Shown one piece after another: positions 7,690 to 15,659 of a stretch of DNA of 31,341 nucleotides. The stretch is from an uncultured Dorea sp. (lineage in GTDB: Bacteria > Bacillota > Clostridia > Lachnospirales > Lachnospiraceae). The stretch covers positions 1-31,341 of the forward strand of contig CAJUFA010000036.1 in assembly GCA_910585725.1 (NCBI GenBank). The letters run 5' to 3'. Made by a program: the position numbers and the translations under genes. How positions within the stretch are numbered: the stretch's first letter is position 1; every line of letters starts with the position of its first letter. The notes under the pieces were generated by a model. That model had not been told where the DNA came from, ran no database searches, and saw only the letters and a list, made by a program, of their open reading frames with translations.

Positions 7690-8955
7690 CTACACTAGTT
7701 CAGCGATTCGGGAGACTCCGACGTAGATTTCCGATATTTTGTACCATGTCTTATAATCTGTGATGCCTGTCGCAGGAAGACCGAATACGGATTGGAACTT
7801 ACGGACGGCGGCGGAAGTGGCAGGACCGTAGATTCCGTCTACCGCGATCTTTGGAATTGCCGGATAGGCTCCGGCGATTACGTTAATCTGCTCCTGGAGT
7901 TGACGGACTTTGTCGCCGCGTGAACCGATTTCCAGATTATAACCCGGCCAGGAAGCGGGGATACCGGAGATGGCTTCGGCGGTGTTGATATACATGTTGG
8001 CGCCATAATAGTAGCGAAGTATCTCTATGGCGGAGTAACCCTGGTCGCCTAAGGACTTAGACCCCCACTGTGTCATCCAATTCGGGCATTGAACCTGCCT
8101 TCCGTCGCAGTACTGCGTCAGGATCGGCTGTTTGACATTCGGGCGAGAGAGGTAGTTGGAAAAGAGCTCATCTACGATCACGGATATTGTATTGAAAATA
8201 TTACGTTCAGGGATCCACTTGTGGTCAAAGGCAGTAGAGGAAGTAATCGTAAATTCATATCCCTGATTGCGGTACCATTCTGTGTAAACTCTATTCAGCG
8301 TAAAGGACATAATGGCCAGTACGTTTGCCCGTATCGTGTTTGCAGGCCAGGTGGCATAGATTTCACTGGATGCGACGTTCTTGATATAATCCTTATATTT
8401 CACATAATAGTTTTGGGCCGTAGTATCCCTCGGACTTCCGTCATGGACGACGATATACTCGGGTACTACGACGCGGCTTAGGACGATCTCGCCCGTCTCG
8501 TTGATCGGTTTAATCTCATCTTCGGGTATCTTCGGCGGATAAGTACCATATAAAGTATGTGCAGGAATAACAAAGACATTTTCAGAAATTTCTTGTGTAT
8601 CCCGCGGGCGAAGGGATATGTTTTGGATAGCGGTTACGGAAGGGAGGATCTCTGCTCCGGCAATACTGACGGGTTCGAAGCCGGGAGCTTCTATCTGGAG
8701 CGTATACTCAGAGTAGGGTTGGTTTTCATTTTCCGGGTCCAGACTGTAATCTAAGGGCGGTGTTTCCAGTTCAATCGTCTCGGTTTGACCGGAGGAATCT
8801 GTAGTAAGCTGTTCGATCCGACTGTCCGGAACTCCGGTATAGGAGATGGATATGGAAGCGTCTGCAACGGGATAAGAAGTGATCTCAGATGTAAGATTGA
8901 TCTGAAGTTTTCCCTTATCGGGGGTATCCTGCTGTGCTATATATATATCGTTCAT
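7690..8955 (-). CDS. SpoIID/LytB-like protein with peptidoglycan-binding domain
   Basis: 421 aa. Residues 15-118 look like a beta-sandwich of the carboxypeptidase-regulatory or Cna-B type. Residues about 160-320 match the SpoIID/LytB fold: YIKNVASSEIYATWP carries the putative catalytic Glu (E198), then YEFTITSSTAFDH, then WMTQWGSKSLGDQGYSAIEIL. Residues 344-407 form a PG_binding_1 repeat (GSRGDKVRQLQ ... VDGIYGPATSAAVRKFQ). SpoIID proteins are lytic transglycosylases acting on peptidoglycan, in spore engulfment or vegetative wall turnover. No signal peptide is visible, so export or mother-cell use is unclear. The ribosome site (GAGGT) lies 9 nt before the ATG on the minus strand. Confidence 0.8.
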   Translation of the reverse strand: MNDIYIAQQDTPDKGKLQINLTSEITSYPVADASISISYTGVPDSRIEQLTTDSSGQTETIELETPPLDYSLDPENENQPYSEYTLQIEAPGFEPVSIAGAEILPSVTAIQNISLRPRDTQEISENVFVIPAHTLYGTYPPKIPEDEIKPINETGEIVLSRVVVPEYIVVHDGSPRDTTAQNYYVKYKDYIKNVASSEIYATWPANTIRANVLAIMSFTLNRVYTEWYRNQGYEFTITSSTAFDHKWIPERNIFNTISVIVDELFSNYLSRPNVKQPILTQYCDGRQVQCPNWMTQWGSKSLGDQGYSAIEILRYYYGANMYINTAEAISGIPASWPGYNLEIGSRGDKVRQLQEQINVIAGAYPAIPKIAVDGIYGPATSAAVRKFQSVFGLPATGITDYKTWYKISEIYVGVSRIAELV

Positions 8956-9021
8956 AGAAATACCTCATAGTAAACTCTGTTACTGTCAGAATATGAGTCA
9001 AGGAAGAAATTGTTCCTGATA

Positions 9022-9050
9022 TTGTATATTTTCGGAAAATTGAATATAAT
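9022..9050 (+). promoter_or_regulatory. SigA-type promoter
   Basis: TTGTAT (9022-9027) and TATAAT (9045-9050) are spaced 17 bp, upstream of the transglutaminase-like gene. Confidence 0.65.
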
Positions 9051-9098
9051 AGTTATAGATTATCAAGGTAAGACAATCTATATAAGTGAGGAGTAAGT

Positions 9099-10319
9099 AT
9101 GAAGAAAAGACGAAAAAAGACGGGGTGCCTACATACATTTGTGGCGCTTGGAGGATTTTTATGCCTGATTATCGCAGTACTCAGCATTTCTTATGGAATT
9201 GGTACGAATGTCGATGTTGTAAAGAAGATTGAGAAAAAGCTTATCATGTCCGACAAGGTTCCCTATCAGGAAGTAGTAATTTCGGAAGAAGAAACCGTAC
9301 AGAAATTCTATTATCAGCAATTGGAAGAAGAGGAAAGGCTGGTATACAGAGAGATTCTGGACGGAATCCGGGAAAACGGAAAAGAAATCTATGTCCATAC
9401 TTCCGACGCGGAACGGGCGAACGCAATATTTCAGTATATTCTGAAGGATTACCCGGAGATCTTCTGGTGTGATGGTACGATAACCGCCACATCTTATGAA
9501 GGGGAAGAGGCATATACAGTATTACAGCCGACATATTCCTATAGTGAGATGGCAAAAGGAATCATGGAGGAAGAGATGGCTTCCGCCATAGAGGAGTGTC
9601 TGGTACAGGTTCCGGAGGAGAGTTCGGAATATCAGAAGATTCTGTATGTATATGAATACATTGTAAATACAGTTGATTACGATATGGCGGCGCCGGATAA
9701 TCAGAATATCTATAGTGTGTTTAAGCATCAGCGTTCCGTCTGCGCAGGGTATTCGAAAGCGGCTCAATATCTCTTGGAGAGGCTTGGCGTGTTCTGTACT
9801 TATGTGACGGGAACTACGAGCACCGGACAGAATCATGCATGGAATCTGGTGAAATGTGACGGGGATTACTATTATGTGGATGTGACATGGGGGGATCCTG
9901 TGTTTCAGGAGGCGGAGGGAGAAGAAGTAAGCCAGCTTCAGAATATCAGCTATGATTATATGCTTTGTAATGATGAGGAACTGCTTAAGAGTCATACTCC
10001 GGATACAGACGCACAGTTTCCGTCCTGCACAAAGATGGACAGAAATTACTATGTGATGAATGGAATGTATTATGATTCTTATGATGGAAGCACGGCGCTG
10101 CTGAAAATGAAAGATGTGATTGCGGCCAAAGGCAATCCGTCGGTGTTAAAATTTGCAAACCGGGATCTTTACAATCAGGCGCATGACGACGTGTTTCAGA
10201 ATGTTATTAAAGCAGCGGCGCAGGATCTGGCGGAGAAGTATGGATTAACAGAGGTGCGTTATCAGTATATGGATGAGCCGGAGAATAATAAGATTACGAT
10301 TTATTGGCAATATGAATAA
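9099..10319 (+). CDS. Transglutaminase-like domain membrane protein
   Basis: 406 aa with a basic N-terminus and one membrane anchor (about residues 11-31); the rest is predicted extracellular. The transglutaminase-like core shows a complete Cys-His-Asp triad: C215 in SVCAGYSKAAQYL, H246 in GQNHAWNLV and D261 in YYVDVTWGDP. Most bacterial members act as papain-fold proteases or peptide-processing enzymes rather than crosslinkers; the substrate is unknown. The start has a GAGGAG ribosome site and its own promoter at 9022-9050. A terminator at 10324 makes it a single-gene unit. Confidence 0.85.
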   Translation: MKKRRKKTGCLHTFVALGGFLCLIIAVLSISYGIGTNVDVVKKIEKKLIMSDKVPYQEVVISEEETVQKFYYQQLEEEERLVYREILDGIRENGKEIYVHTSDAERANAIFQYILKDYPEIFWCDGTITATSYEGEEAYTVLQPTYSYSEMAKGIMEEEMASAIEECLVQVPEESSEYQKILYVYEYIVNTVDYDMAAPDNQNIYSVFKHQRSVCAGYSKAAQYLLERLGVFCTYVTGTTSTGQNHAWNLVKCDGDYYYVDVTWGDPVFQEAEGEEVSQLQNISYDYMLCNDEELLKSHTPDTDAQFPSCTKMDRNYYVMNGMYYDSYDGSTALLKMKDVIAAKGNPSVLKFANRDLYNQAHDDVFQNVIKAAAQDLAEKYGLTEVRYQYMDEPENNKITIYWQYE

Positions 10320-10323
10320 AAAC

Positions 10324-10367
10324 CGTCTGATTTGAGGTTGAAAAACTTTAAATCAGGCGTTTTTTTC
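10324..10367 (+). terminator. Rho-independent terminator
   Basis: CGTCTGATTT (10324-10333) pairs with AAATCAGGCG (10350-10359) with one G-U, followed by a run of seven Ts. Confidence 0.85.
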
Positions 10368-10466
10368 TTTGATGAGGACGGTAGTTTAGCCGGAAAGTAC
10401 GACCAATGATTGAGCGAATGGATAAATTCTGTATTTCTGGGAGCTGAAACCAGTTTTTATTTTTTG

Positions 10467-10495
10467 TTGACATATGCAAAGAGACGTGATACCAT
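10467..10495 (+). promoter_or_regulatory. Promoter for SleB-like gene
   Basis: TTGACA (10467-10472) and TACCAT (10490-10495), spacer 17 bp. It implies an AT-rich leader of about 110 nt containing short repeats of GTAATA. Confidence 0.5.
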
Positions 10496-10613
10496 ATCCT
10501 TCGTTGTGAACAACATGTAATAAATTTGTAATATTTGTAATAAAGTTTAAAAAAATGAATATACTTTATTAAAACAATATTCATGTATTGTAACAATAGG
10601 AGGATATAAATTG

Positions 10614-11237
10614 ATGATAAAACGTAAAAAAATGAATTCAGTGGTTGCCGTCGTCTCGGCTTGCTCATTGATGGCAGGGTTCACCAGTGAAGCGGCTCCT
10701 TCGCAGCCGGGAGGAAAGATGATCATGGGCACAAAGGAAAATCATATATTGGAGGTACAGGATGATACATTGGAAGTAATGCCTGACAGGATTATGGTTT
10801 CTACCAAAGAGAAGATCGAAGAAGAACAGAGAAGAATCAAAGAAGAAATCGAACAGAGGGAACGTGAGGCCAGAGAGAAAGCAGAGCGTGAGGCAGAAGC
10901 TTTACGTGCGCAATACCAGGAACTTATGGCGTCCATCATCTTCTGTGAAGCCGGAAACCAGCCATATGAAGGCCAGGTTGCGGTTGGAGCCGTGGTCATG
11001 AACCGTGTGAAGAGCAGTGTTTATCCCAATAGTATCGAAGCGGTAATTTACCAGGCGGGACAATTTGGTCCGGCATCTACGGGATGGCTCGACAGAGTAA
11101 GAAGTTCGCGAAGTTATACGGCGACATCTATGCAGGCGGCGGCAGACGCGCTTGCAGGATCCAATCCTATCGGAGACTGTCTGTATTTTGATCAGGGCGG
11201 ATATGGAATGAAGATCGGAGCTCATTATTTTCATTAG
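10614..11237 (+). CDS. SleB-type cell wall hydrolase
   Basis: 207 aa, exported. A signal peptide runs to about residue 27 (hydrophobic VVAVVSACSLMAGF, cleavage near SEA-A). A Glu/Arg-rich coiled coil at about 66-100 follows, then a SleB (Hydrolase_2) domain from about 103 to the end. E112 in FCEAGNQPYEGQVAVGAV corresponds to the catalytic Glu of SleB lytic enzymes. The family cuts spore cortex or vegetative peptidoglycan. The ATG at 10614 is 10 nt from AGGAGG; a TTG at 10611 one codon earlier is an equally spaced alternative. No PG-binding domain is present, and the coiled coil may mediate localisation. Confidence 0.85.
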   Translation: MIKRKKMNSVVAVVSACSLMAGFTSEAAPSQPGGKMIMGTKENHILEVQDDTLEVMPDRIMVSTKEKIEEEQRRIKEEIEQREREAREKAEREAEALRAQYQELMASIIFCEAGNQPYEGQVAVGAVVMNRVKSSVYPNSIEAVIYQAGQFGPASTGWLDRVRSSRSYTATSMQAAADALAGSNPIGDCLYFDQGGYGMKIGAHYFH

Positions 11238-11285
11238 ATATCGAAAGAAGATTAGCGAGGTTCTTGATTTTCAGAAAAATTAAGA

Positions 11286-11340
11286 GGCTGCGGCAAAATA
11301 ACGGATTTACAGTAGAATCATTATTTTGCCGCAGCCCCTT
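11286..11340. terminator. Strong bidirectional hairpin terminator
   Basis: GGCTGCGGCAAAATAA (11286-11301) pairs perfectly with TTATTTTGCCGCAGCC (11321-11336), 16 bp, between convergent sleB-like and glgB genes. The right arm is the first of a small direct-repeat series (11324-11364). Confidence 0.85.
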
Positions 11341-11364
11341 TTGCCGCAGCCCCTTTTGCCGCTG
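11324..11364. repeat. 15-bp tandem duplication of terminator arm
   Basis: TTTTGCCGCAGCCCC occurs at 11324-11338 and again at 11339-11353, followed by a partial copy TTTTGCCGCTG (11354-11364) that abuts the glgB stop codon. It looks like slippage duplication of the terminator's right arm. Confidence 0.8.
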
Positions 11365-13161
11365 TTAACTGATCTTGTAATAAACGGCGGAGTATGGACT
11401 TAATGAGAAAGCAACCTGATGGCTTTTCAACAGAATTTCTTTGTCTTTATCTTTGTATTTTTTTGTTCCCCCATATTCCTGGGCGTCGCTTGCGAGAAGC
11501 AGAGTCAGTTTTTTCGCGTCGTCTAACGTAATTTCATAGTCTTCCTGGATTTGATCCGAGAAGTTGAAGAGGGCCAGGAGCCTTTCTTTTTCCGAGATTC
11601 TTTCGAAAACATAGATGCAGCGTTCTTCCTGGTGACAGTCGATCCAGTGAAAGCCGTCGGTACTGTAGTCTTTCCGGTACAGCGCCGGATGTTCCAAATA
11701 GAGCAGGTTCAGATCCTTCATAAACCGATGGAATGCGTCGTGGATCGGATAAGTCAGGATATCCCAGTCCTGTTCCCGCTTCTCATCCCATTCCCTGAGC
11801 TGACCGATCTCATTTCCCATGAAATTCAGTTTCTTTCCGGGATGTGCGTACATATACATATAGAGAGCACGCGCCTGAGGGAATTTATCTTCATATTCTC
11901 CGTTCATCTTCTGCATAATCGTGGCTTTTCCATGTACGACTTCGTCGTGGGAGAATGGAAGTAAGAAAGCATCATTGTAGTAGTACATCATAGAGAATGT
12001 CAGTTTGTGGTAATCTGTGGTCCGGTATTTAGGATCGGTGCGGAAATAATCCAGCGTATCGTTCATCCATCCCATATCCCATTTATAATCGAAACCAAGC
12101 CCCCCTTCGGAAACCGGTCTGGTAACGCCAGGGTAGGACGTGGAATCTTCGGCAGAGAGCATGGCGCCTGGGTGTCGTTCCTTCAGTCCCCGGTTCATCT
12201 CGCGGATAAAATCGACGGCAGTGTTATTGACGCCTCTTGCCGGATCGCCCTGCCAGTAGATGATCCGGCTGATTGCGTCCATGCGGATTCCGTCTATATG
12301 GTATTCAGTAAGCCAGTAGTTGGCGGCGGACTGAAGGAAGCTTCTGACCTCGCCCCGGGAATGCATGAAATTACAGCTGCCCCATTCGCTGACTCCCACA
12401 TCCTGGTTCGGATATTCATACAGAGCGGTTCCGTCATAATTGGCAAGGGCATATCCGTCTACGGCGAAATGAACCGGTACAAAATCCAGGATGACGCCGA
12501 TGTCATGCTGATGGCAGGAATCAATGAACGCCATCAGTTCATCGGCGGCGCCATAGCGCGCCGTAGGGCTGAAAAAGCCGGTATTCTGATATCCCCAGGA
12601 TTCATCACAGGGATGCTCGCTTAAGGGCATGATCTCTATATAATTATAGCCGTATTCCTTTAGGTAAGGAATCAAAATATCAGCCATCTCCGTATAGGTA
12701 TACCAGTCGTCTGCCTGATCCGACGGTTTTCTAAAAGAGCCGAAGTGAACTTCATAGATATTAAGAGGCTTGTCTTTGCAGTCCGAACGCTTCTGCATCC
12801 ACAGGGAATCCCGGTAGGTATATGCAGAGAGATCACGTATATAAGACGCAGTGTTAGGTCTTAGTTCCATTCCGAATCCATAGGGATCGCAATGGTCGAT
12901 ATAGGAATTATCGTGCTTGTAGATACGGTACTTGTACATCATTCCCGGGGCGGCGTTTTCGGCATAGCATTCCCAGAAGTTCCCGTCGTAGATCTTGTGC
13001 ATCTCCCATTCCTGCCAGCCTGTAAATTCTCCGATTAGCGAGATCTTTGCGGCCCCCGGTGCAAATGTACGGAAGGTAACTCCTTTGGCTTCCGGATGTG
13101 CGCCGAGGAATCGGTATGCGTCGAAAATTTTCCCGGTATAGAATCCATAAAAATCCATCAT
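11365..13161 (-). CDS. glgB: 1,4-alpha-glucan branching enzyme
   Basis: GH13 branching enzyme that introduces alpha-1,6 branches into glycogen. 598 aa, a short form without the extra N-terminal module. An N-terminal CBM48 (about 15-105) precedes the barrel domain. Conserved sites are GIRMDAIS with nucleophile D295, LSAEDST with acid/base E338, and FSHDEVVHGK, the branching-enzyme version of the HD motif. An all-beta C-terminal domain follows. No other glycogen genes are adjacent. The start has AGGAGA 8 nt upstream; an adjacent in-frame ATG gives a one-residue alternative. A dyad lies just upstream at 13179-13210. Confidence 0.94.
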   Translation of the reverse strand: MMDFYGFYTGKIFDAYRFLGAHPEAKGVTFRTFAPGAAKISLIGEFTGWQEWEMHKIYDGNFWECYAENAAPGMMYKYRIYKHDNSYIDHCDPYGFGMELRPNTASYIRDLSAYTYRDSLWMQKRSDCKDKPLNIYEVHFGSFRKPSDQADDWYTYTEMADILIPYLKEYGYNYIEIMPLSEHPCDESWGYQNTGFFSPTARYGAADELMAFIDSCHQHDIGVILDFVPVHFAVDGYALANYDGTALYEYPNQDVGVSEWGSCNFMHSRGEVRSFLQSAANYWLTEYHIDGIRMDAISRIIYWQGDPARGVNNTAVDFIREMNRGLKERHPGAMLSAEDSTSYPGVTRPVSEGGLGFDYKWDMGWMNDTLDYFRTDPKYRTTDYHKLTFSMMYYYNDAFLLPFSHDEVVHGKATIMQKMNGEYEDKFPQARALYMYMYAHPGKKLNFMGNEIGQLREWDEKREQDWDILTYPIHDAFHRFMKDLNLLYLEHPALYRKDYSTDGFHWIDCHQEERCIYVFERISEKERLLALFNFSDQIQEDYEITLDDAKKLTLLLASDAQEYGGTKKYKDKDKEILLKSHQVAFSLSPYSAVYYKIS

Positions 13162-13178
13162 GCTTTTCGTCTCCTATG

Positions 13179-13210
13179 AGGAACCGTAATGAAAGAACTT
13201 TACAGTTCCT
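13179..13210. promoter_or_regulatory. Dyad in glgB leader
   Basis: AGGAACCGTAA (13179-13189) and TTACAGTTCCT (13200-13210) form an inverted repeat with one mismatch, just upstream of the glgB ribosome site. It may be a leader hairpin or an operator. Confidence 0.4.
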
Positions 13211-13231
13211 AAGTAAAATAATAGACAGTAG

Positions 13232-13260
13232 TTGCTTTTTTGGTATATAATAATTATACT
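13232..13260 (+). promoter_or_regulatory. Promoter for TetR regulator
   Basis: TTGCTT (13232-13237) and TATACT (13255-13260), spacer 17 bp, giving a leader of roughly 118 nt. Confidence 0.5.
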
Positions 13261-13384
13261 TGCCAAACATGAAGACATCCACCGACAATATAATAAAAAG
13301 GACGGATAACCGACGGTTCGCAGAAAATGTCGGGTATGGCTGCCGGCAATGTGTATTATGCGCTTTCAGAGGGAGGAAATGTAT

Positions 13385-13924
13385 ATGGATCTGCGTATAG
13401 AAAAAACGGAGAGGGAAATTAAGAATGCGTTTATAGAGCTTCGCTCAAGGAAGCCGTTAGAGAAGATTACGGTGAAGGAATTATGTGAGATGGCGTGTAT
13501 CAATAAGTCTACATTTTATTCTCATTATAAAGATATTTATGATCTGTCTGACAGTATGGAAGCGGAGGTGGTGCGCTCGATCACGAATAGTATCTCGCAT
13601 CCGGAATATATCATGGAGAGACCGGCGGAATTTACCAGAGAATTATTTCTTGCCTATTTGTCTCAGAATGCATTAACCATGATATTATTTTCCGGTAGCC
13701 AGCGCAACCATCTTGTAGACAGGATTGAGACCAGTATCAAGGAAATGGTGTTTAAAGAGTATCCAAAGTATCGGAATGATGAAAAATGGAATATTATCTT
13801 AAGTTACTGTATTCAAGGAGGGTATCATACGTTTCAGAGGAACAGGGAAGGCGACAGAAATACTCTGATTGCCGTGATAGGGGAGATTACGGAAGCCGTG
13901 CAGGAATTATATGAAAAAGTATAA
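13385..13924 (+). CDS. TetR/AcrR family regulator
   Basis: 179 aa. The N-terminal helix-turn-helix reads KITVKELCEMACINKSTFYSHYKDIYDL (about residues 21-48, written here in part), typical of TetR. The C-terminal half resembles the ligand/dimerisation region of clostridial TetR-like proteins. The start at 13385 sits 8 nt from GGGAGG; the in-frame ATG at 13379 is only 2 nt from it. It is divergent from glgB and is followed by an independent SOS-type promoter, so its target is not evident. Confidence 0.85.
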   Translation: MDLRIEKTEREIKNAFIELRSRKPLEKITVKELCEMACINKSTFYSHYKDIYDLSDSMEAEVVRSITNSISHPEYIMERPAEFTRELFLAYLSQNALTMILFSGSQRNHLVDRIETSIKEMVFKEYPKYRNDEKWNIILSYCIQGGYHTFQRNREGDRNTLIAVIGEITEAVQELYEKV

Positions 13925-13932
13925 AAATGGTA

Positions 13933-13980
13933 TTGACTATAAGAACGTTTGTTTGTATAATAAATAGGAACAGATGTTCT
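13933..13980 (+). promoter_or_regulatory. SOS-type promoter with two LexA boxes
   Basis: TTGACT (13933-13938) and TATAAT (13956-13961), spacer 17 bp. Box 1, AGAACGTTTGTTTG (13942-13955), lies in the spacer. Box 2, GGAACAGATGTTCT (13967-13980), lies at the start site. Both fit the Gram-positive LexA core GAAC-N4-GTTY. LexA bound here would block RNA polymerase, so the downstream radical SAM pair should be damage-inducible. Confidence 0.75.
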
Positions 13981-14038
13981 TTTGTTCTGTTAAATATACT
14001 TTCGACGGAAAATTGGTTGTATAGGCAGATATGAGAAA

Positions 14039-14200
14039 GATTAAGAAGATATAGATTAAGAGGAGAAAGATTAAGAAGATGTGATTAAAATGATATAGAT
14101 CAAGAAGATGTGATTAAGAAGATATAGATTAAGAAGATGTGATTAAGAAGATATAGATCAAGAAGATATAGATCAAGAAGATATAGATCAAAAAGGTTAA
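14039..14200 (+). repeat. Purine-rich 14/15-bp tandem repeats in mRNA leader
   Basis: Eleven head-to-tail units based on GATTAAGAAGATATA (15 bp) and GATTAAGAAGATGT (14 bp), with GATCAAG variants toward the 3' end; the last unit is degenerate. They fill the leader between the SOS promoter and the radical SAM gene. Stop codons in the repeats exclude translation on the + strand. Confidence 0.9.
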
Positions 14201-14237
14201 AAGGATTTCAGGAGTTTTATCTGGAAGGAGGGAGAAT

Positions 14238-15599
14238 ATGGGGAGGCAGGAGCTGGTAGACAGACGAGAGATTTCTAATGTGACGCCAAGCCGGAGAGCC
14301 GCGGATGTCAGGAGCGGGATGGGGCTGTACGAGAAGCTGAATATATTGACGGATGCGGCAAAGTATGATGTTGCGTGCACATCCAGCGGAACTGCGAGGA
14401 AAAGTGACGGAACGGGTATCGGTAGTTGCGAACAGTCGGGAATTTGCCATAGTTTTTCCGCGGACGGCAGATGTATCTCGCTTCTTAAAATCCTTTTCAC
14501 GAACGAATGTATCTTTGACTGTAAGTATTGTGTGAACAGGAAGAGCAACGATGTGGAGAGGGCGTCGTTTACGCCGGAAGAGGTGTGTACGCTTACGATG
14601 GAATTCTACAGGAGGAATTATATCGAGGGATTGTTTCTTAGTTCCGGTATTTTGAATAGTCCCGATTATACGATGGAATTGATCTATGCGACTTTGTACC
14701 GGTTAAGGAGGCAATATAATTTTCAGGGATATATCCATGTAAAGGCAATTCCCGGTGCAAGTCCGGATTTGATACAGCAGACGGGGTTTCTTGCAGACAG
14801 GATGAGCGTGAATTTGGAACTTCCGACAGCAGAGAGTCTCAGAGTTCTTGCGCCTCATAAGACACGGAAGAATATTCTGGCCCCAATGCGCCTGGTGCAG
14901 AATCGGATGGAAGAGAACAGGCAGGAGATCCAGTTGTATCGGAACGCACCGCGTTTTGTTCCTGCCGGACAGAGTACGCAGATGATAATCGGAGCTACGC
15001 CGGAGACGGATTATCAGATTATCCGGGTGGCGGAATCACTTTATCAGAAATTTGAGTTAAAGAGAGTGTTTTATTCGGCGTTCGTACATGTTAATGACGA
15101 TGCCGCGCTTCCAGCTAAGACCGGGGAGGGGCCGCCTCTTCTGCGGGAGCACAGGCTGTATCAGGCTGATTGGCTTCTGAGATATTATCATTTCCGCGCG
15201 GAGGAGCTTCTTACAGAGGAGAATCCGAATTTTAACGTATTGTTCGATCCGAAGTGCAATTGGGCGTTAAAGCATTTGGAGAATTTTCCGGTGGAGATTA
15301 ACCGGGCGGATTATAAGATGCTTCTTCGGGTGCCGGGGATCGGATATAAGTCTGCGATACGGATCGTCAAAGCGAGGAGGCTTGGCATACTAGATTTTAC
15401 GGATCTAAAGAAGATCGGAGTCGTACTTAAGAGGGCGCTTTACTTTATTACATGTAACGGTAAGATGATGTATCCGACGAAGATAGAGGAAGATTATATA
15501 GCAAGGAATCTGCTTGACGCAGGGGAAAAACTACCGGCGGAGGTGACTAACATGGGATACAGGCAGCTTTCGCTGTTTGATGACGTAGGGTGCCGATAG
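14238..15599 (+). CDS. Radical SAM DNA modification/repair protein (TIGR03916-like)
   Basis: 453 aa. The radical SAM cluster motif CxxxCxxC is C91, C95, C98 in CIFDCKYC. Further cysteines at 47, 64, 70 and 79 precede it. A helix-hairpin-helix (LLRVPGIGYKSAIRIVKAR, about 362-380) near the C-terminus suggests DNA binding. This matches the putative DNA modification/repair radical SAM family TIGR03916, whose reaction is not established. The ATG at 14238 follows AAGGAGG. An internal ATG at 14319 with AGGAG nearby would give the family's usual N-terminus (MGLYEKLNILTDAAKYD). It is paired with the TIGR03915-like gene 60 nt downstream, behind the SOS promoter. Confidence 0.9.
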   Translation: MGRQELVDRREISNVTPSRRAADVRSGMGLYEKLNILTDAAKYDVACTSSGTARKSDGTGIGSCEQSGICHSFSADGRCISLLKILFTNECIFDCKYCVNRKSNDVERASFTPEEVCTLTMEFYRRNYIEGLFLSSGILNSPDYTMELIYATLYRLRRQYNFQGYIHVKAIPGASPDLIQQTGFLADRMSVNLELPTAESLRVLAPHKTRKNILAPMRLVQNRMEENRQEIQLYRNAPRFVPAGQSTQMIIGATPETDYQIIRVAESLYQKFELKRVFYSAFVHVNDDAALPAKTGEGPPLLREHRLYQADWLLRYYHFRAEELLTEENPNFNVLFDPKCNWALKHLENFPVEINRADYKMLLRVPGIGYKSAIRIVKARRLGILDFTDLKKIGVVLKRALYFITCNGKMMYPTKIEEDYIARNLLDAGEKLPAEVTNMGYRQLSLFDDVGCR

Positions 15600-15659
15600 A
15601 TAATCTGAAATATAAATATGGACCGAAGAAAGTGTGGATCAGATTCAGGGAGAACTTCT

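Noticed and set aside
14039..14200. CRISPR array
   Set aside because: Units are only 14-15 bp, contiguous and without spacers; no cas genes are nearby.
14129..14548. Minus-strand ORF with repeated IYIFL
   Set aside because: It is the reverse reading of the tandem repeats and of the radical SAM gene, with no ribosome site.
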